A stretch of 64,000 nt of DNA from an uncultured Alphaproteobacteria bacterium (GCA_902573325.1 CACGJH010000002.1:115207-179206), one strand, 5' to 3'. Shown: positions 8,377-17,609, counted from the first letter of the stretch. The notes: a model not told the origin generated them from the sequence alone. Program-made: numbers and translations.

Positions 8377-9123
8377 ATGTCAGATAACTTAGTACTAGAA
8401 GCTAAATCAGTTTCAAAATTTTTTGGTACTATCACAGCTCTTCAAAATGTAGATCTTCATTTAAATAAAGGTGAAGTTCTTGGTGTCGTCGGCGATAACG
8501 GTGCTGGGAAATCTACATTAATGAAAGTTTTATCAGGATTATATAAGCCAAGTGAAGGTTCACTTTTTTTTGATAAGGAAAAAGTAACTTTAAATAGTCC
8601 CAGAGACTCACAAAATTTGGGCTTAGAAATGGTTTATCAAGATTTAGCGTTAGCTGGGAATCTCCCTATCGGTGATAATATTTTTTTAGGAAGAGAGCCA
8701 ACAAGAAAAGTCGGCCCTTTTAATTTTTTAGATCATAAAAAAAGAAAACAGTTAACCGAAGAGCATCTTGCAAAACTAAAAATAAATGTAAAAAGTGCTG
8801 ATCAAAAGGTTGAAGAATTATCAGGTGGACAAAGACAAGCAGTTGCAATTGCTAGAGCTACAGCTTTTAATGCAAAAATTGTATTGATGGATGAACCGAC
8901 AGCTGCACTTGCTGTTAAGGAAGTTGGGAAAGTTTTAGATTTAATTTTAAATCTTAAAAAGTTAGGTGTTAGTGTAATAGTAATTAGTCACCGAATGGAT
9001 GATATTTTTACTGTTTGTGATCGCGTAATGGCACTTTTTCAAGGAACAAACTTCGCTGAATCAGAATTAAAAAACACTTCAAGAGACGAAGTGATTGGAT
9101 GGATCATGGGGAAAAAAGATTAA
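8377..9123 (+). CDS. CUT2-type sugar ABC transporter ATPase (single domain)
   Basis: ATP-binding subunit of 248 residues with Walker A GDNGAGKST (39-47), signature LSGGQ (148-152), Walker B IVLMDE (168-173) and the switch His in VISHRMDD. Ribose- and galactose-type ATPases are normally tandem two-domain proteins of about 500 residues; this is the single-domain FrcA-like form, so a homodimer is expected. It is followed by its permease (TAATG overlap) and then the binding protein, giving a complete importer. Next to iolD, an inositol-like substrate is plausible. Confidence 0.88.
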   Translation: MSDNLVLEAKSVSKFFGTITALQNVDLHLNKGEVLGVVGDNGAGKSTLMKVLSGLYKPSEGSLFFDKEKVTLNSPRDSQNLGLEMVYQDLALAGNLPIGDNIFLGREPTRKVGPFNFLDHKKRKQLTEEHLAKLKINVKSADQKVEELSGGQRQAVAIARATAFNAKIVLMDEPTAALAVKEVGKVLDLILNLKKLGVSVIVISHRMDDIFTVCDRVMALFQGTNFAESELKNTSRDEVIGWIMGKKD

Positions 9124-10130
9124 TGGATAAGAGTCAAGAATCTTTATTTGTCAGACTTATTCCTTTTTTTGAAAGATATGGAATCTTATTACTTATCCTA
9201 ATAATGATTGCTGTTTTGCATTTGTTGCAACCTGATGTTTTTTTATCATGGAGAAATGTAACAAATATTTTTAAACAAGTTTCTTGGCAGTCTATGTTAG
9301 CACTTGGTGTCTTTATGGTCATTGTAACTGCAGGTATAGATCTATCAGTCGGTTCAATTATTATGTTATCATTAATGGGACTCGCTATTGCTTCGAAGGC
9401 AGGAATGCCTTGGTACGTTGTCATGTTAGTTGCGCCAGCAATTGGATTTTTGTGTGGTATGTTTAATGGTATTGGCATTACCTTACTTCGCATGCCTCAT
9501 CCATTCATTATGACATTGGGCACGCTGTATATATTTAGAGGAATTGGAAACCTTATTTCTGGAGGTGTGCCAATAACAGGTTTTGCTGAACAGATTAGAG
9601 TTATCGGAAATGGTAAAATTAAACTAGATGTAATTTTTGGAGAAGGCGCTAGAGAGTATATACCCACAAGTTTAATTTTAATGATTGTTATATTCTTTAT
9701 CTTTTGGATATTTTTAAATCATACAAGAATAGGTAAATGGATTTATGCGATTGGAGGCAACCCAGGAGCAGCTAGGGCAGCAGGTATAAATGTCGATCGT
9801 ATTTTAATCGTAGTTTACACCCTTTGTGGTTTCTTGGCTGGTATTGGAGGTTTAATTTTAGCTGGAAGAACAAATTCCGCTTATCCAAATGCCGGTTTAC
9901 AATCTGAACTAGATGCGATTGCAGCAGTAATTATAGGTGGAGCAAGCTTCTTTGGGGGTAGAGGAACTGTTTTAGGTGTATTTGCTGGAGTCATGATTAT
10001 GGGTATACTCCGAAATGGTCTAAATCTAATGAATGTCAGTGTTTTTTGGCAACAAGTTCTTATTGGGTCAATTATTATTTTGGCTGTTTATATTGATGTT
10101 CTAAGAAGACAACTTGCAACCAGAACATAA
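9123..10130 (+). CDS. CUT2-type sugar ABC transporter permease
   Basis: Inner-membrane permease of the RbsC/branched-chain type (BPD_transp_2), 335 residues with about eight to ten hydrophobic segments. The track starts at 9099, but the ATG at 9123 overlaps the ATPase stop and has GGGGAAAA upstream, giving the N-terminus MDKSQESLF. Family signatures are AGIDLSVGSI near the third segment, GGNPGAARAAGI and GGASFFGGRGTV. Only one permease gene is present, so the pore is a homodimer. It works with the ATPase at 8377 and the binding protein at 10220. Confidence 0.88.
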   Translation: MDKSQESLFVRLIPFFERYGILLLILIMIAVLHLLQPDVFLSWRNVTNIFKQVSWQSMLALGVFMVIVTAGIDLSVGSIIMLSLMGLAIASKAGMPWYVVMLVAPAIGFLCGMFNGIGITLLRMPHPFIMTLGTLYIFRGIGNLISGGVPITGFAEQIRVIGNGKIKLDVIFGEGAREYIPTSLILMIVIFFIFWIFLNHTRIGKWIYAIGGNPGAARAAGINVDRILIVVYTLCGFLAGIGGLILAGRTNSAYPNAGLQSELDAIAAVIIGGASFFGGRGTVLGVFAGVMIMGILRNGLNLMNVSVFWQQVLIGSIIILAVYIDVLRRQLATRT

Positions 10131-10219
10131 TATCAAAAAATAATCACTTTCTGACAAACAGTCACTTGATTAGAATTTCATTTTTGATTAATGATTAAAA
10201 AAAAATTTTAGGAGGAAAA

Positions 10220-11137
10220 ATGAAATTTTTCATTTCAATAATTACTACTTCTGTATTGTTTTTTTCAGGTAGTCTTTTAGCAGGCTCACATGCAAAAACA
10301 ATTATGCTAAGTACTAAAGGACCAGGTGCTGGAAACCCTTTTTGGGCTTCAGTTGAAGCTGGTGCTAAAGATGCTGCTGAAGAATTAGGTGTAAACCTTA
10401 TTATCCTTTCACCACCACAAGAGAGTGATGTTATGGCTCAGGTAGCACAAATTGAAGACCAAATTGCTAAAGGTGTAGACGGTATAGCGATTGCACCAAC
10501 TGACCCTAACGCAGTTGCACCAATTCTTGATGATGCAATGGCTTCAGGTGTTCCAGTTGTATACATTGATACTAATGGAATTAATGAAGGTGTAACTTTC
10601 ATTGGTACAAACAATATCAATGGTGCTGCTTTAGCTGCTCAATACATTTGTGATAATGTTCCAAGTGGTTCTGATGTTGCAATCCTTCAAGGAATGATCA
10701 CACAAACTACTGGTCAACACAGAGCTGAAGGATCACACAAAGGTCTTGAAGCATGCGGCATGAACATTGTTGCTGAACTTCCAGCTAACTGGGATACTGC
10801 ACAAGGTATGTCAGTAACTGAAGATATCATCACTGGTAACCCAAATCTAAAAGCAATATTTGCTTCTAACGATAATATGGGTCTAGGTGCTATCCAAGCA
10901 TTAAAAAATGCTGATATGCTAGATGATGTTGTCGTTGTTGGATTTGATGCTAACCCTGATGCTGCTGCAAGTGTAATGGCTGGTGAAATGTCAGCAACTA
11001 TTGCTCAATTCTCATACAACATGGGATACATGGGTGTAGAAAATGCACTTAAATTAGCTAATGGTGAGAGCATTCCAGATAACATTGATACTGGAACTGT
11101 ATTAGTTACTAAAGAAAACGCTGCAGACTTTATGTAA
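10220..11137 (+). CDS. Periplasmic sugar-binding protein (ribose/inositol type)
   Basis: Substrate-binding protein of 305 residues in the periplasmic-binding-protein class I (Peripla_BP_4) family. A Sec signal peptide ends at about residue 22-25 (SLLAGSHA). The mature part has the typical GAGNPFWASVEAGAKDAA start and GVDGIAIAPTDP. A strong AGGAGG ribosome site precedes the ATG, stronger than those of its neighbours, and a terminator-like hairpin follows the stop. The separate 89-base upstream gap may carry its own promoter. It resembles inositol-, ribose- and galactose-binding proteins; the neighbouring iolD favours a cyclitol. Confidence 0.87.
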   Translation: MKFFISIITTSVLFFSGSLLAGSHAKTIMLSTKGPGAGNPFWASVEAGAKDAAEELGVNLIILSPPQESDVMAQVAQIEDQIAKGVDGIAIAPTDPNAVAPILDDAMASGVPVVYIDTNGINEGVTFIGTNNINGAALAAQYICDNVPSGSDVAILQGMITQTTGQHRAEGSHKGLEACGMNIVAELPANWDTAQGMSVTEDIITGNPNLKAIFASNDNMGLGAIQALKNADMLDDVVVVGFDANPDAAASVMAGEMSATIAQFSYNMGYMGVENALKLANGESIPDNIDTGTVLVTKENAADFM

Positions 11138-11157
11138 GTCTAAGCAAAATTATTTTT

Positions 11158-11190
11158 AAAAGGCCGTAATTTTTTACGGCCTTTTTTTTT
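11158..11190 (+). terminator. Rho-independent terminator after binding-protein gene
   Basis: GGCCGTAA (11162-11169) pairs with TTACGGCC (11174-11181) across a four-base loop, preceded by AAAA and followed by nine T. It closes the importer operon at 8377-11137. Confidence 0.9.
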
Positions 11191-11229
11191 ACTATTCCAT
11201 TTTTTACAATTGATTTATAGAAACAAATT

Positions 11230-12381
11230 ATGAAAAATATTGGACTGATTGGTTGCGGTAATATTGCAGAGACCTACTTCCGGGCTCAGGAATATTTTAA
11301 TAATATAAATTTTGTTGCTTGTGCTGATATTAATTTAGATGCTGCTAAAAAAACAGCTGATCAATATAATATTATTCCTTTATCAGTTGATGAAATACTT
11401 AATGACAAGAATGTAGACATCATTCTTAATCTCACAATTCCCCAAGCTCATTATGAAATATCTAAAAGAGCTCTTGAGGCAAACAAACATGTTTATTGCG
11501 AAAAACCAATGAGTGTTAAGTTTGATGAAGCAAAAGAATTATTAAATTTAGCAAAAAAAAATAGTCTCTATATTGGGAATGCACCAGATACTTTTTTAGG
11601 AGGAGGAGGTCAACTTACACGAAATTTAATTGACAACAATGATATTGGACAAGTTTTAACCGGTAATTTTATTTTTGCTTTTCCTGGTGTTCAAGATTTT
11701 CATCCAAGTCCTGAGTCTTGGTTTCAAGAAGGAGGAGGACCTGTAATAGACATGGGTCCATATTTTTTCACAACACTTGTTAATCTTCTAGGTCCTGTAA
11801 AAAATATAAGAGGAAGAGGAGCCAAATTTTCTGATAAAAGAGAATACAAAGCTGGTCCAAAAAAAGGAGAAACTTTTAATGTTGAAATTCCAACTTCTTA
11901 TATGTTTAATATTGAGTTTCAAAATAAAGCTATTATTCAAGGCTTCATTTCATTTGATGTTTTAAATCATAAACGTAATCATATGGAGCTTTATGGAACG
12001 AAAGGTTCAATAGTAGTTCCTGATCCAAATATGTTTGGTGGTCCAGTTTCCATATCTGGTGAGTTTGGATCTGAATGGAAAGATATTAGCGTCGAAGATA
12101 AACCCCTTGGAAAAACAAATATTGTTAACCATAGTGGAAGAAGTAATGAAGCGCCTGAACAAGCAAACTACAGGGGTATTGGGTTAGCTGAAATGATTGA
12201 CGCTATCGAAAATAATAGAATGCATAGGTGTAATGGAGAACTTGCTCTTCACGTTTTAGATGTAATCGAGTGTGCAATGATTTCTTCAATTTATAAAGTG
12301 GAAGTAGAGCTCCGTTCTTCCTGTGTGAAGCCTGAACCCATGCATGACGATTTCATAAGGCAAATCCTAAAAAAAATATAA
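11230..12381 (+). CDS. Gfo/Idh/MocA-family oxidoreductase (copy 1)
   Basis: NAD(P)-dependent sugar or cyclitol oxidoreductase of 383 residues. The Rossmann motif is GLIGCGNIAE at the N-terminus and the conserved EKP of the family is in YCEKPMSVKF at about 95. The C-terminal beta-sheet domain carries GGGPVIDMGPY. Proteins of this family oxidise inositol (IolG/Idh), rhizopine (MocA) or make 3-keto-glycosides. It lies alone between two CUT2 importer operons, with a hairpin before it. It is an obvious paralogue of the protein at 38179 (for example DPNMFGG is shared). Exact substrate unknown; a cyclitol or O-methyl-sugar fits the neighbours. Confidence 0.85.
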   Translation: MKNIGLIGCGNIAETYFRAQEYFNNINFVACADINLDAAKKTADQYNIIPLSVDEILNDKNVDIILNLTIPQAHYEISKRALEANKHVYCEKPMSVKFDEAKELLNLAKKNSLYIGNAPDTFLGGGGQLTRNLIDNNDIGQVLTGNFIFAFPGVQDFHPSPESWFQEGGGPVIDMGPYFFTTLVNLLGPVKNIRGRGAKFSDKREYKAGPKKGETFNVEIPTSYMFNIEFQNKAIIQGFISFDVLNHKRNHMELYGTKGSIVVPDPNMFGGPVSISGEFGSEWKDISVEDKPLGKTNIVNHSGRSNEAPEQANYRGIGLAEMIDAIENNRMHRCNGELALHVLDVIECAMISSIYKVEVELRSSCVKPEPMHDDFIRQILKKI

Positions 12382-12492
12382 ATTTTGCTTTACTATTGAT
12401 TAGTGCGATAATTTTACAACCTAATTCCCAATATTTCTCCTTGTTTTACATACCCATTCTTGCTAGGAAAATATTATTTATAGGAGGAATGC

Positions 12493-13458
12493 ATGAAAAA
12501 AATTGCTTCAATTATTCTTGCCTCTGTAGCGTTATTTGCTACTTCAGCGAAGGCAGAATACAAATTTAACTTCGTAATGCACAGTGATACGAACAATGCT
12601 TTCTGGGCAGCTGTTCATAAAGGTTTTAAAGATGCTTGTGCACAAATTAATGCTGATTGCCAAATGTTAACTCTTTCAGGTGATGGAGACCAACAAGAGC
12701 AATTACAAAACCTAGAGTCTTCAATAGCTCAAGGTGTTGATGGTATCGTAACTACAATTACTAACCCAACTATCTTTGATGCTGCAGTTGATGAAGCATT
12801 AGCTGCTGGTATTCCAGTAATTACAGCTAATACTGATGATCCAGAAGGTGCTGCTGGTAGTAACAGACTAGCATATGTTGGACAAGACTTAGAAGCAGCT
12901 GGTTATGAATTAACAGCTAATCTTTCTGAAATGTTTCCTGATGGAGATATTCACGTTCTAATCGGTGTTGCAGACATGAACCAATCATGGGCATACACTA
13001 GAGGAAACGGTATTGCACGTTTCATGGAAGATTACAAAGCAGCTAACCCTGATAGAAAAGTAACTTATGAGAAAATCGAGTCAGGTCTAGATCTTTCAAC
13101 TGTTGGAAACAGAGTGGCAGCTTATGTTCAAGCTAACCCAAATACAACTGCATATCTTGATGTAGGTTTCTGGGAAGCTGGTGCAGCTGCAGCAGTAAGA
13201 AACTTAGGTTATGGACCTGGTGAAATTCTTCTTGCTGGTTTCGACTTAGTTGACGTAGTTTTCGAAGAAATGGACAAAGGTTATGTTCAACTAACAGTTG
13301 ACCAACAGCCATACTACCAAGGTTACATGTCAGTTCACCAATTATACTTAATGAACAAGTATGGTTTAAGTGCACTAGATATCAATACTGGTAAAGCTAT
13401 GATTGGTCCTGATGATGTTGAAACAATCAGATCATTCAAAGGAATGTCAGTTAGATAA
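12493..13458 (+). CDS. Periplasmic sugar-binding protein of a second CUT2 importer
   Basis: Periplasmic-binding-protein class I family member of 321 residues, with a short Sec signal peptide ending near ATSAKA (residue 21). The mature part begins YKFNFVMHSDTNNAFW and contains GVDGIVTTITNP and later LAGFDL and VDQQPYYQGY, typical of MocB/xylose/ribose-type binding proteins. The ribosome site AGGAGG is near perfect. It is the first gene of the operon and is separated from the permease by a strong stem-loop. It is only distantly similar to the binding protein at 10220, so a different ligand is expected. Confidence 0.87.
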   Translation: MKKIASIILASVALFATSAKAEYKFNFVMHSDTNNAFWAAVHKGFKDACAQINADCQMLTLSGDGDQQEQLQNLESSIAQGVDGIVTTITNPTIFDAAVDEALAAGIPVITANTDDPEGAAGSNRLAYVGQDLEAAGYELTANLSEMFPDGDIHVLIGVADMNQSWAYTRGNGIARFMEDYKAANPDRKVTYEKIESGLDLSTVGNRVAAYVQANPNTTAYLDVGFWEAGAAAAVRNLGYGPGEILLAGFDLVDVVFEEMDKGYVQLTVDQQPYYQGYMSVHQLYLMNKYGLSALDINTGKAMIGPDDVETIRSFKGMSVR

Positions 13459-13465
13459 ATATCTT

Positions 13466-13497
13466 AACCAGGCTCTTTAAATAGAGCCTGGTTCTTT
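13466..13497 (+). terminator. Intra-operon stem-loop after binding-protein gene
   Basis: AACCAGGCTCT (13466-13476) and AGAGCCTGGTT (13483-13493) form a perfect 11-bp stem with a six-base loop, followed by CTTTT. It lies between the binding-protein stop and the permease start, so partial termination or 3'-end protection of the binding-protein mRNA is likely. Confidence 0.85.
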
Positions 13498-13513
13498 TAA
13501 AAATAAAAAAAAT

Positions 13514-14494
13514 ATGAGTAAAAATTTTAGTCTTAGAAGTTTATTAGTAAGACCAGAAGTAGCAACCTTCTTAATGTTTCTAGCAATAATGATTGGGTTT
13601 TATATTGCTAATGAAAGATTTTTAGATGCAAGAAATATAAGAATAGTTATGGGTATTACACCCGAATATATTATTGTTGCTATTGGGATTGCAATATTAA
13701 TGATCTCAGGTGAATTTGATTTATCTGTAGGCTCTGTCTTTGCATTAGTCCCAATGACTATTGTACAAATGGTGCATCAAGGGATACCACCTTGGTTCGC
13801 TATTTTTCTAGGATTAATGATTGGTATTATTGTTGGTTTTGTTAATGGATTTATTACCTTAAGATTTGGAATCCCTTCTTTCATCGCAACTCTTGGAATG
13901 CTCTATATCGCTAGAAGTCTTACAACTGTAGCTACTGCAGGATTTCCACCACCATTTCCTCATATTTTACCAAATGAGTTATTCGTTTATCAATTTGAGT
14001 TATTTAGAGCTTCCTTGTACTGGGCTCTTTTAGTTGCCGTAGTTTTAGGTGTTATGCTTCACAGAAGTAATGTTGGTAACTGGATCTATGCAACTGGCGG
14101 AGATCAAAACGCAGCATCTTCAATGGGAATAAAGACTGGAAACGTTAAAATGTTTTGTTTCATCTTATGTGGTTTCTTAGCTGGCTTTGCTGGAATGATT
14201 CAAACATTTAGATTGGAAGCACCATTACCATCTCAAGGATACTTATTAGAACTAGAGTCAATTGCTGCAGCAGTTATTGGTGGTGTCAGTTTATTTGGAG
14301 GTATCGGAACAGTTTTTGGTGCCGTTATCGGTGCAATACTAATAAGATTTTTAGAAAGTGGAATCATTATGGCTAGAATAGATGCGGAATGGTTTAGAGC
14401 AGGTTTAGGCTCTTTAATTATCATAGCCGTAGTGTTTAATACTTATATAAGTAGAAGAGCGACACGAATTGGTCAAAACAAGGCAAAGGATTAA
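13514..14494 (+). CDS. CUT2-type sugar ABC transporter permease
   Basis: RbsC-like inner-membrane permease of 326 residues with about eight to ten hydrophobic segments. Family signatures are SGEFDLSVGSVFAL, ATGGDQNAASSMGI and GGVSLFGGIGTV. It sits between its binding protein and its ATPase (2-base gap), giving the gene order binding protein-permease-ATPase, the reverse of the importer at 8377. The two permeases are homologous but clearly divergent. As only one permease is encoded, a homodimer is expected. Confidence 0.88.
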   Translation: MSKNFSLRSLLVRPEVATFLMFLAIMIGFYIANERFLDARNIRIVMGITPEYIIVAIGIAILMISGEFDLSVGSVFALVPMTIVQMVHQGIPPWFAIFLGLMIGIIVGFVNGFITLRFGIPSFIATLGMLYIARSLTTVATAGFPPPFPHILPNELFVYQFELFRASLYWALLVAVVLGVMLHRSNVGNWIYATGGDQNAASSMGIKTGNVKMFCFILCGFLAGFAGMIQTFRLEAPLPSQGYLLELESIAAAVIGGVSLFGGIGTVFGAVIGAILIRFLESGIIMARIDAEWFRAGLGSLIIIAVVFNTYISRRATRIGQNKAKD

Positions 14495-14496
14495 AC

Positions 14497-15234
14497 ATGG
14501 AAGATATAATAGTTTGTGAGGGTCTAAACAAATACTATTCAGGAGTTCATGCTTTAAAAGATTTAAGCTTAAAGATAAAAAAAGACTCTGTTGTCGGTCT
14601 TATTGGAGACAATGGTGCTGGTAAATCAACATTAATTAAAATTTTATCTGGTGCACATCAACCTGATTCAGGCCATATATATTTTGAAGGTAATAAGGTT
14701 AAATTTAAATCTACAAAAGAAGCAATGAATTTAGGTATTGAAACAATTTATCAGTATTCAGCTTTGATCCCTGAAATGTCTATTGCAAGAAATATTTTTA
14801 TTGGACGTGAACAAACTCAATATAATGTTGGTAATTTTGGTTTAATGAAAACTAAAACCATGCAGGACGATGCGATGAAAGCATTAACAGATGTTGAACT
14901 GCATCTTCGATCTCCAGATACACCAGTTAACCAATTGTCTGGAGGAGAAAGACAAGGTGTTGTGATTGCAAGAGCAATGTATTTTAAATCAAAAGTTTTA
15001 ATATTAGACGAACCAACAAACCACTTATCAGTAAAAGAAACAAATAAAGTACTAAGGTTTGTAGAAGGATTAAAAAGCCAAGGCGTGACATCAATATTTA
15101 TTACTCACAACTTGAGTCATGTGTATCCAATTGCTGATCATTTATGTGTAATGGCAAGAGGTGAAAAAATTGCTGATTTGGATAAAAAAGACACAACAAT
15201 AGATCATCTCACTGATTTATTAGTGAATGGATAA
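14497..15234 (+). CDS. CUT2-type sugar ABC transporter ATPase (single domain)
   Basis: ATP-binding subunit of 245 residues. Walker A is GDNGAGKST (38-46), the signature is LSGGERQ, Walker B is VLILDEP, and the switch His is in FITHNLSH. Like the ATPase at 8377 it is the single-domain form. It energises the permease at 13514 and is followed closely by the oxygenase gene at 15249, whose ribosome site (GGGAGGA) begins just after this stop. This ties the import of the ligand to its first oxidative step. Confidence 0.88.
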   Translation: MEDIIVCEGLNKYYSGVHALKDLSLKIKKDSVVGLIGDNGAGKSTLIKILSGAHQPDSGHIYFEGNKVKFKSTKEAMNLGIETIYQYSALIPEMSIARNIFIGREQTQYNVGNFGLMKTKTMQDDAMKALTDVELHLRSPDTPVNQLSGGERQGVVIARAMYFKSKVLILDEPTNHLSVKETNKVLRFVEGLKSQGVTSIFITHNLSHVYPIADHLCVMARGEKIADLDKKDTTIDHLTDLLVNG

Positions 15235-15248
15235 TTTTGGGAGGAATT

Positions 15249-16184
15249 ATGATTAGTGATGCGCAAATAAAACAATATAACGAAGAAGGTTATACGATCG
15301 TTGAAAATGTTTTTAGTATGGATGAGTTAAATCCAATATTAAATGAATTTGAAGAAATTGTTGATGATTTTGCAGAAAAAGCTTTTCAAGCTGGAAAAAT
15401 TACTAACAAACATGATGATAAAGATGTTTTTAAAAGACTAGCTGCTCTCGAAAGAGATTTTAAAGGTTCTTCAGTTTTAATTCATCATAGAGGCGAATTA
15501 AAACCAGCTCTTGCTAACTTATGGGGATCAAAAAAACTTTTAGATATGGTTGAAAATTGGGTTGGTAAAGATATTTCTGGTCATCCAGTTTGGAATATTA
15601 GATCTAAAACTCCTCAGACAGCTAGGATGACAGTTCCATGGCACCAAGATTCTGCTTATTTAAAAGATGGAGCAGAAAAAACCACTCAGCCTGCTGCGTG
15701 GATTCCATTTCTAGATGTAAATAAAAATAATGGATGCATGCAAGTTGTTCCTGGAGGACATAGACCTGAAAGAGTTTTGAATCATAAATTAGAAAAAAAA
15801 GATGGTTCAGTAAAAGATTCTTGGTATTTATTTATTGAAGACAAAGATATTCCAGAAGAGAAAGTCGTTACTTGTGAAATGAAGGCTGGTTCAGTCTTAT
15901 TTTTACATCAATTAGTTCCTCATCGATCACTTGAAAATTTATCTGAGGATGTAAGGTGGAGCGTTGACCTAAGATTTCAAAATCCAAAAGATGAAGCCGG
16001 TTTTCATACTGGTTTGGTTGATCCAATCATAATGAGAAAATCAGAAGACCCAAGCTATACAGCTGATTGGAATTCTTGGTTTAAAGGTTATGAGGAACAA
16101 CACACAAAATTTAGAGGGACTTCAAAAAAAGACCAATTTGACTCCGCAGTTGATGGGTCATGGTTAGATCGTTGGGATAATTAA
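15249..16184 (+). CDS. Phytanoyl-CoA dioxygenase (PhyH) family oxygenase
   Basis: Fe(II)/2-oxoglutarate-dependent oxygenase fold, 311 residues. The iron site HxD is WHQDSAY (H132, D134); the distal His is in PHRSLENL and the oxoglutarate-binding Arg follows in VRWSVDLRF. The track begins at a TTG (15237), but GGGAGGA at 15239-15245 marks the ATG at 15249. The protein has no signal peptide and is therefore cytoplasmic. It is encoded right after a CUT2 importer and just before the MocD-like oxygenase, so it probably hydroxylates or demethylates the imported compound. PhyH-family substrates vary too widely to name one. Confidence 0.82.
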   Translation: MISDAQIKQYNEEGYTIVENVFSMDELNPILNEFEEIVDDFAEKAFQAGKITNKHDDKDVFKRLAALERDFKGSSVLIHHRGELKPALANLWGSKKLLDMVENWVGKDISGHPVWNIRSKTPQTARMTVPWHQDSAYLKDGAEKTTQPAAWIPFLDVNKNNGCMQVVPGGHRPERVLNHKLEKKDGSVKDSWYLFIEDKDIPEEKVVTCEMKAGSVLFLHQLVPHRSLENLSEDVRWSVDLRFQNPKDEAGFHTGLVDPIIMRKSEDPSYTADWNSWFKGYEEQHTKFRGTSKKDQFDSAVDGSWLDRWDN

Positions 16185-16198
16185 TTTAATTATCAAGT

Positions 16199-17182
16199 AT
16201 GGAAGTTAATCTCGATGATTGGTACAGACCAGAAGTCGATAGAAAAAAATTAAAAGCCTTAAGTAAAAGAAGAGATCTACCTGGACTAATCCATTTCTTC
16301 TTTTATTTTTTATCCTTATTTGTTTCAGGATATTTAGCATACATTACTTTAGGTACGTGGTGGACATATCTATTCTTTTTTATTTATGGTACAATTTATG
16401 CGTTCAGTGTAGCGAACTGGCATGAAACTGTTCATCGAACTGCATTCAAGACTCGTTGGATAAATGAATTTTTTTATCACATAAGTTCTTTCATGTGTGA
16501 CTTTGAAGGTTTTAGATGGCGTTGGAGTCATACTTTTCATCATTCAAAAACATTACAAACAGAAGATGATTATGATCACGAAATACAAGTATCAAGACCG
16601 ATAGAATTATTTGCATTCTTTTTGAATTTTATACCTCTAACAGATTTATTATACCCACATAAATTAATTAAATTTGAAGTTCTAAAACATGCTTTTGGAA
16701 AATTCACTCCAGTTATTGATATAACAGCACCTAAAGAAGAAAAGAAAAAAATTCTTTGGAACTCAAGATTATATGTCTTTATTTGGTTATCAGTCATTGC
16801 ATATTCGTTTTACTTAGGTTCTTTTTTACCAATAATTTATATTATTTTACCAACTTATATTGGGAAGCCAATTTGGTTTGCCGTAAATGTGACTCAACAC
16901 CTAGCTGCTAAAGTTGACACAAAAGATCACCGCTTAAGCACTTATTCTGTGAGAATAAATCCAATATTAAGTTTTTTATATTGGCATATGGAATATCATT
17001 TAGAGCATCATATGTTTCCTATGGTGCCTTCATACAATTTAAAAAAATTACGAAAAGAAATTGATAAAGAATTACCACAACCTTTTACGAGTCTTTTTGA
17101 TTTTTATAAAAAAGTTTTGCCAGCTGTTATATCTTTGGCTACTGATCAAAATAAATATTATAAAGTAAAATTAAATAATTAA
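16199..17182 (+). CDS. MocD-like membrane fatty-acid-desaturase-family oxygenase
   Basis: Integral membrane di-iron enzyme of 327 residues, with the three histidine boxes HETVH (75-79), HTFHH (111-115) and HLEHH (about 275-279) and hydrophobic segments around 30-70 and 190-230. It resembles the MocD/desaturase-like hydroxylases rather than acyl-lipid desaturases. In Sinorhizobium, MocD with ferredoxin MocE and reductase MocF is needed for breakdown of the O-methylated rhizopine. A Rieske-like protein is encoded at 4066, but no reductase is in the window. It follows the PhyH gene by 14 bases. A lipid substrate is the main alternative. Confidence 0.8.
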   Translation: MEVNLDDWYRPEVDRKKLKALSKRRDLPGLIHFFFYFLSLFVSGYLAYITLGTWWTYLFFFIYGTIYAFSVANWHETVHRTAFKTRWINEFFYHISSFMCDFEGFRWRWSHTFHHSKTLQTEDDYDHEIQVSRPIELFAFFLNFIPLTDLLYPHKLIKFEVLKHAFGKFTPVIDITAPKEEKKKILWNSRLYVFIWLSVIAYSFYLGSFLPIIYIILPTYIGKPIWFAVNVTQHLAAKVDTKDHRLSTYSVRINPILSFLYWHMEYHLEHHMFPMVPSYNLKKLRKEIDKELPQPFTSLFDFYKKVLPAVISLATDQNKYYKVKLNN

Positions 17183-17183
17183 A

Positions 17184-17609
17184 TTACCAAGAACCAGAAT
17201 TTTCCATAGACTTCCATGGTTCTTGTTCAGGTAAAGATTCCCCTTCTTGTAAGATTTCAATGGAAATTCCATCGGGAGAGCGAACAAAAGCCATATGTCC
17301 ATCACGAGGTGGTCTATTAATTGTAACGCCGTTGTTCATTAATTTCTCACACACTTCATAAATATTGTTAACACTGTAAGCTAGATGACCAAAGTTTCTT
17401 CCCCCAGTATATTTTTCAGGATCCCAATTATAGGTTAATTCAAGAAGACCGGTTCTTTCATCACTATTTTCAGCTGCTAAAAATATTAATGTGAAACGAC
17501 CTTTTTCATTGTCAACTCGTCGCACTTCTTTTAATCCAAGTTTGTTACAGTAAAAATCTAGAGAAGCATCAATGTTCTCAACCCTCACCATTGTGTGTAA
17601 ATATTTCAT
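17184..17609 (-). CDS. gloA: Glyoxalase I (lactoylglutathione lyase)
   Basis: VOC-family protein of 141 residues. The four metal ligands of glyoxalase I are visible as H5, E57 (in LLELTYNW), H75 (in FGHLAYSV) and E118 (in IEILQ), and the length matches GloA. It would isomerise the methylglyoxal-glutathione hemithioacetal to S-lactoylglutathione, detoxifying methylglyoxal produced during sugar catabolism. It is convergent with the MocD-like gene (1-base gap) and divergent from the binding protein at 17703. A dedicated role in this region is not required. Confidence 0.88.
   Translation of the reverse strand: MKYLHTMVRVENIDASLDFYCNKLGLKEVRRVDNEKGRFTLIFLAAENSDERTGLLELTYNWDPEKYTGGRNFGHLAYSVNNIYEVCEKLMNNGVTINRPPRDGHMAFVRSPDGISIEILQEGESLPEQEPWKSMENSGSW

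Noticed and set aside
9134-9493. Minus-strand ORF of 119 aa
   Set aside because: Antisense shadow of the CUT2 permease; composition reflects reverse-read membrane codons.
10152-10164. TGACAAACAGTCA as an operator
   Set aside because: Arms are only 4 bp and do not recur near the other operons.
13466-13497. Hairpin as a riboswitch
   Set aside because: It follows the binding-protein stop and is a simple stem; no conserved aptamer-like structure is seen upstream of any gene.
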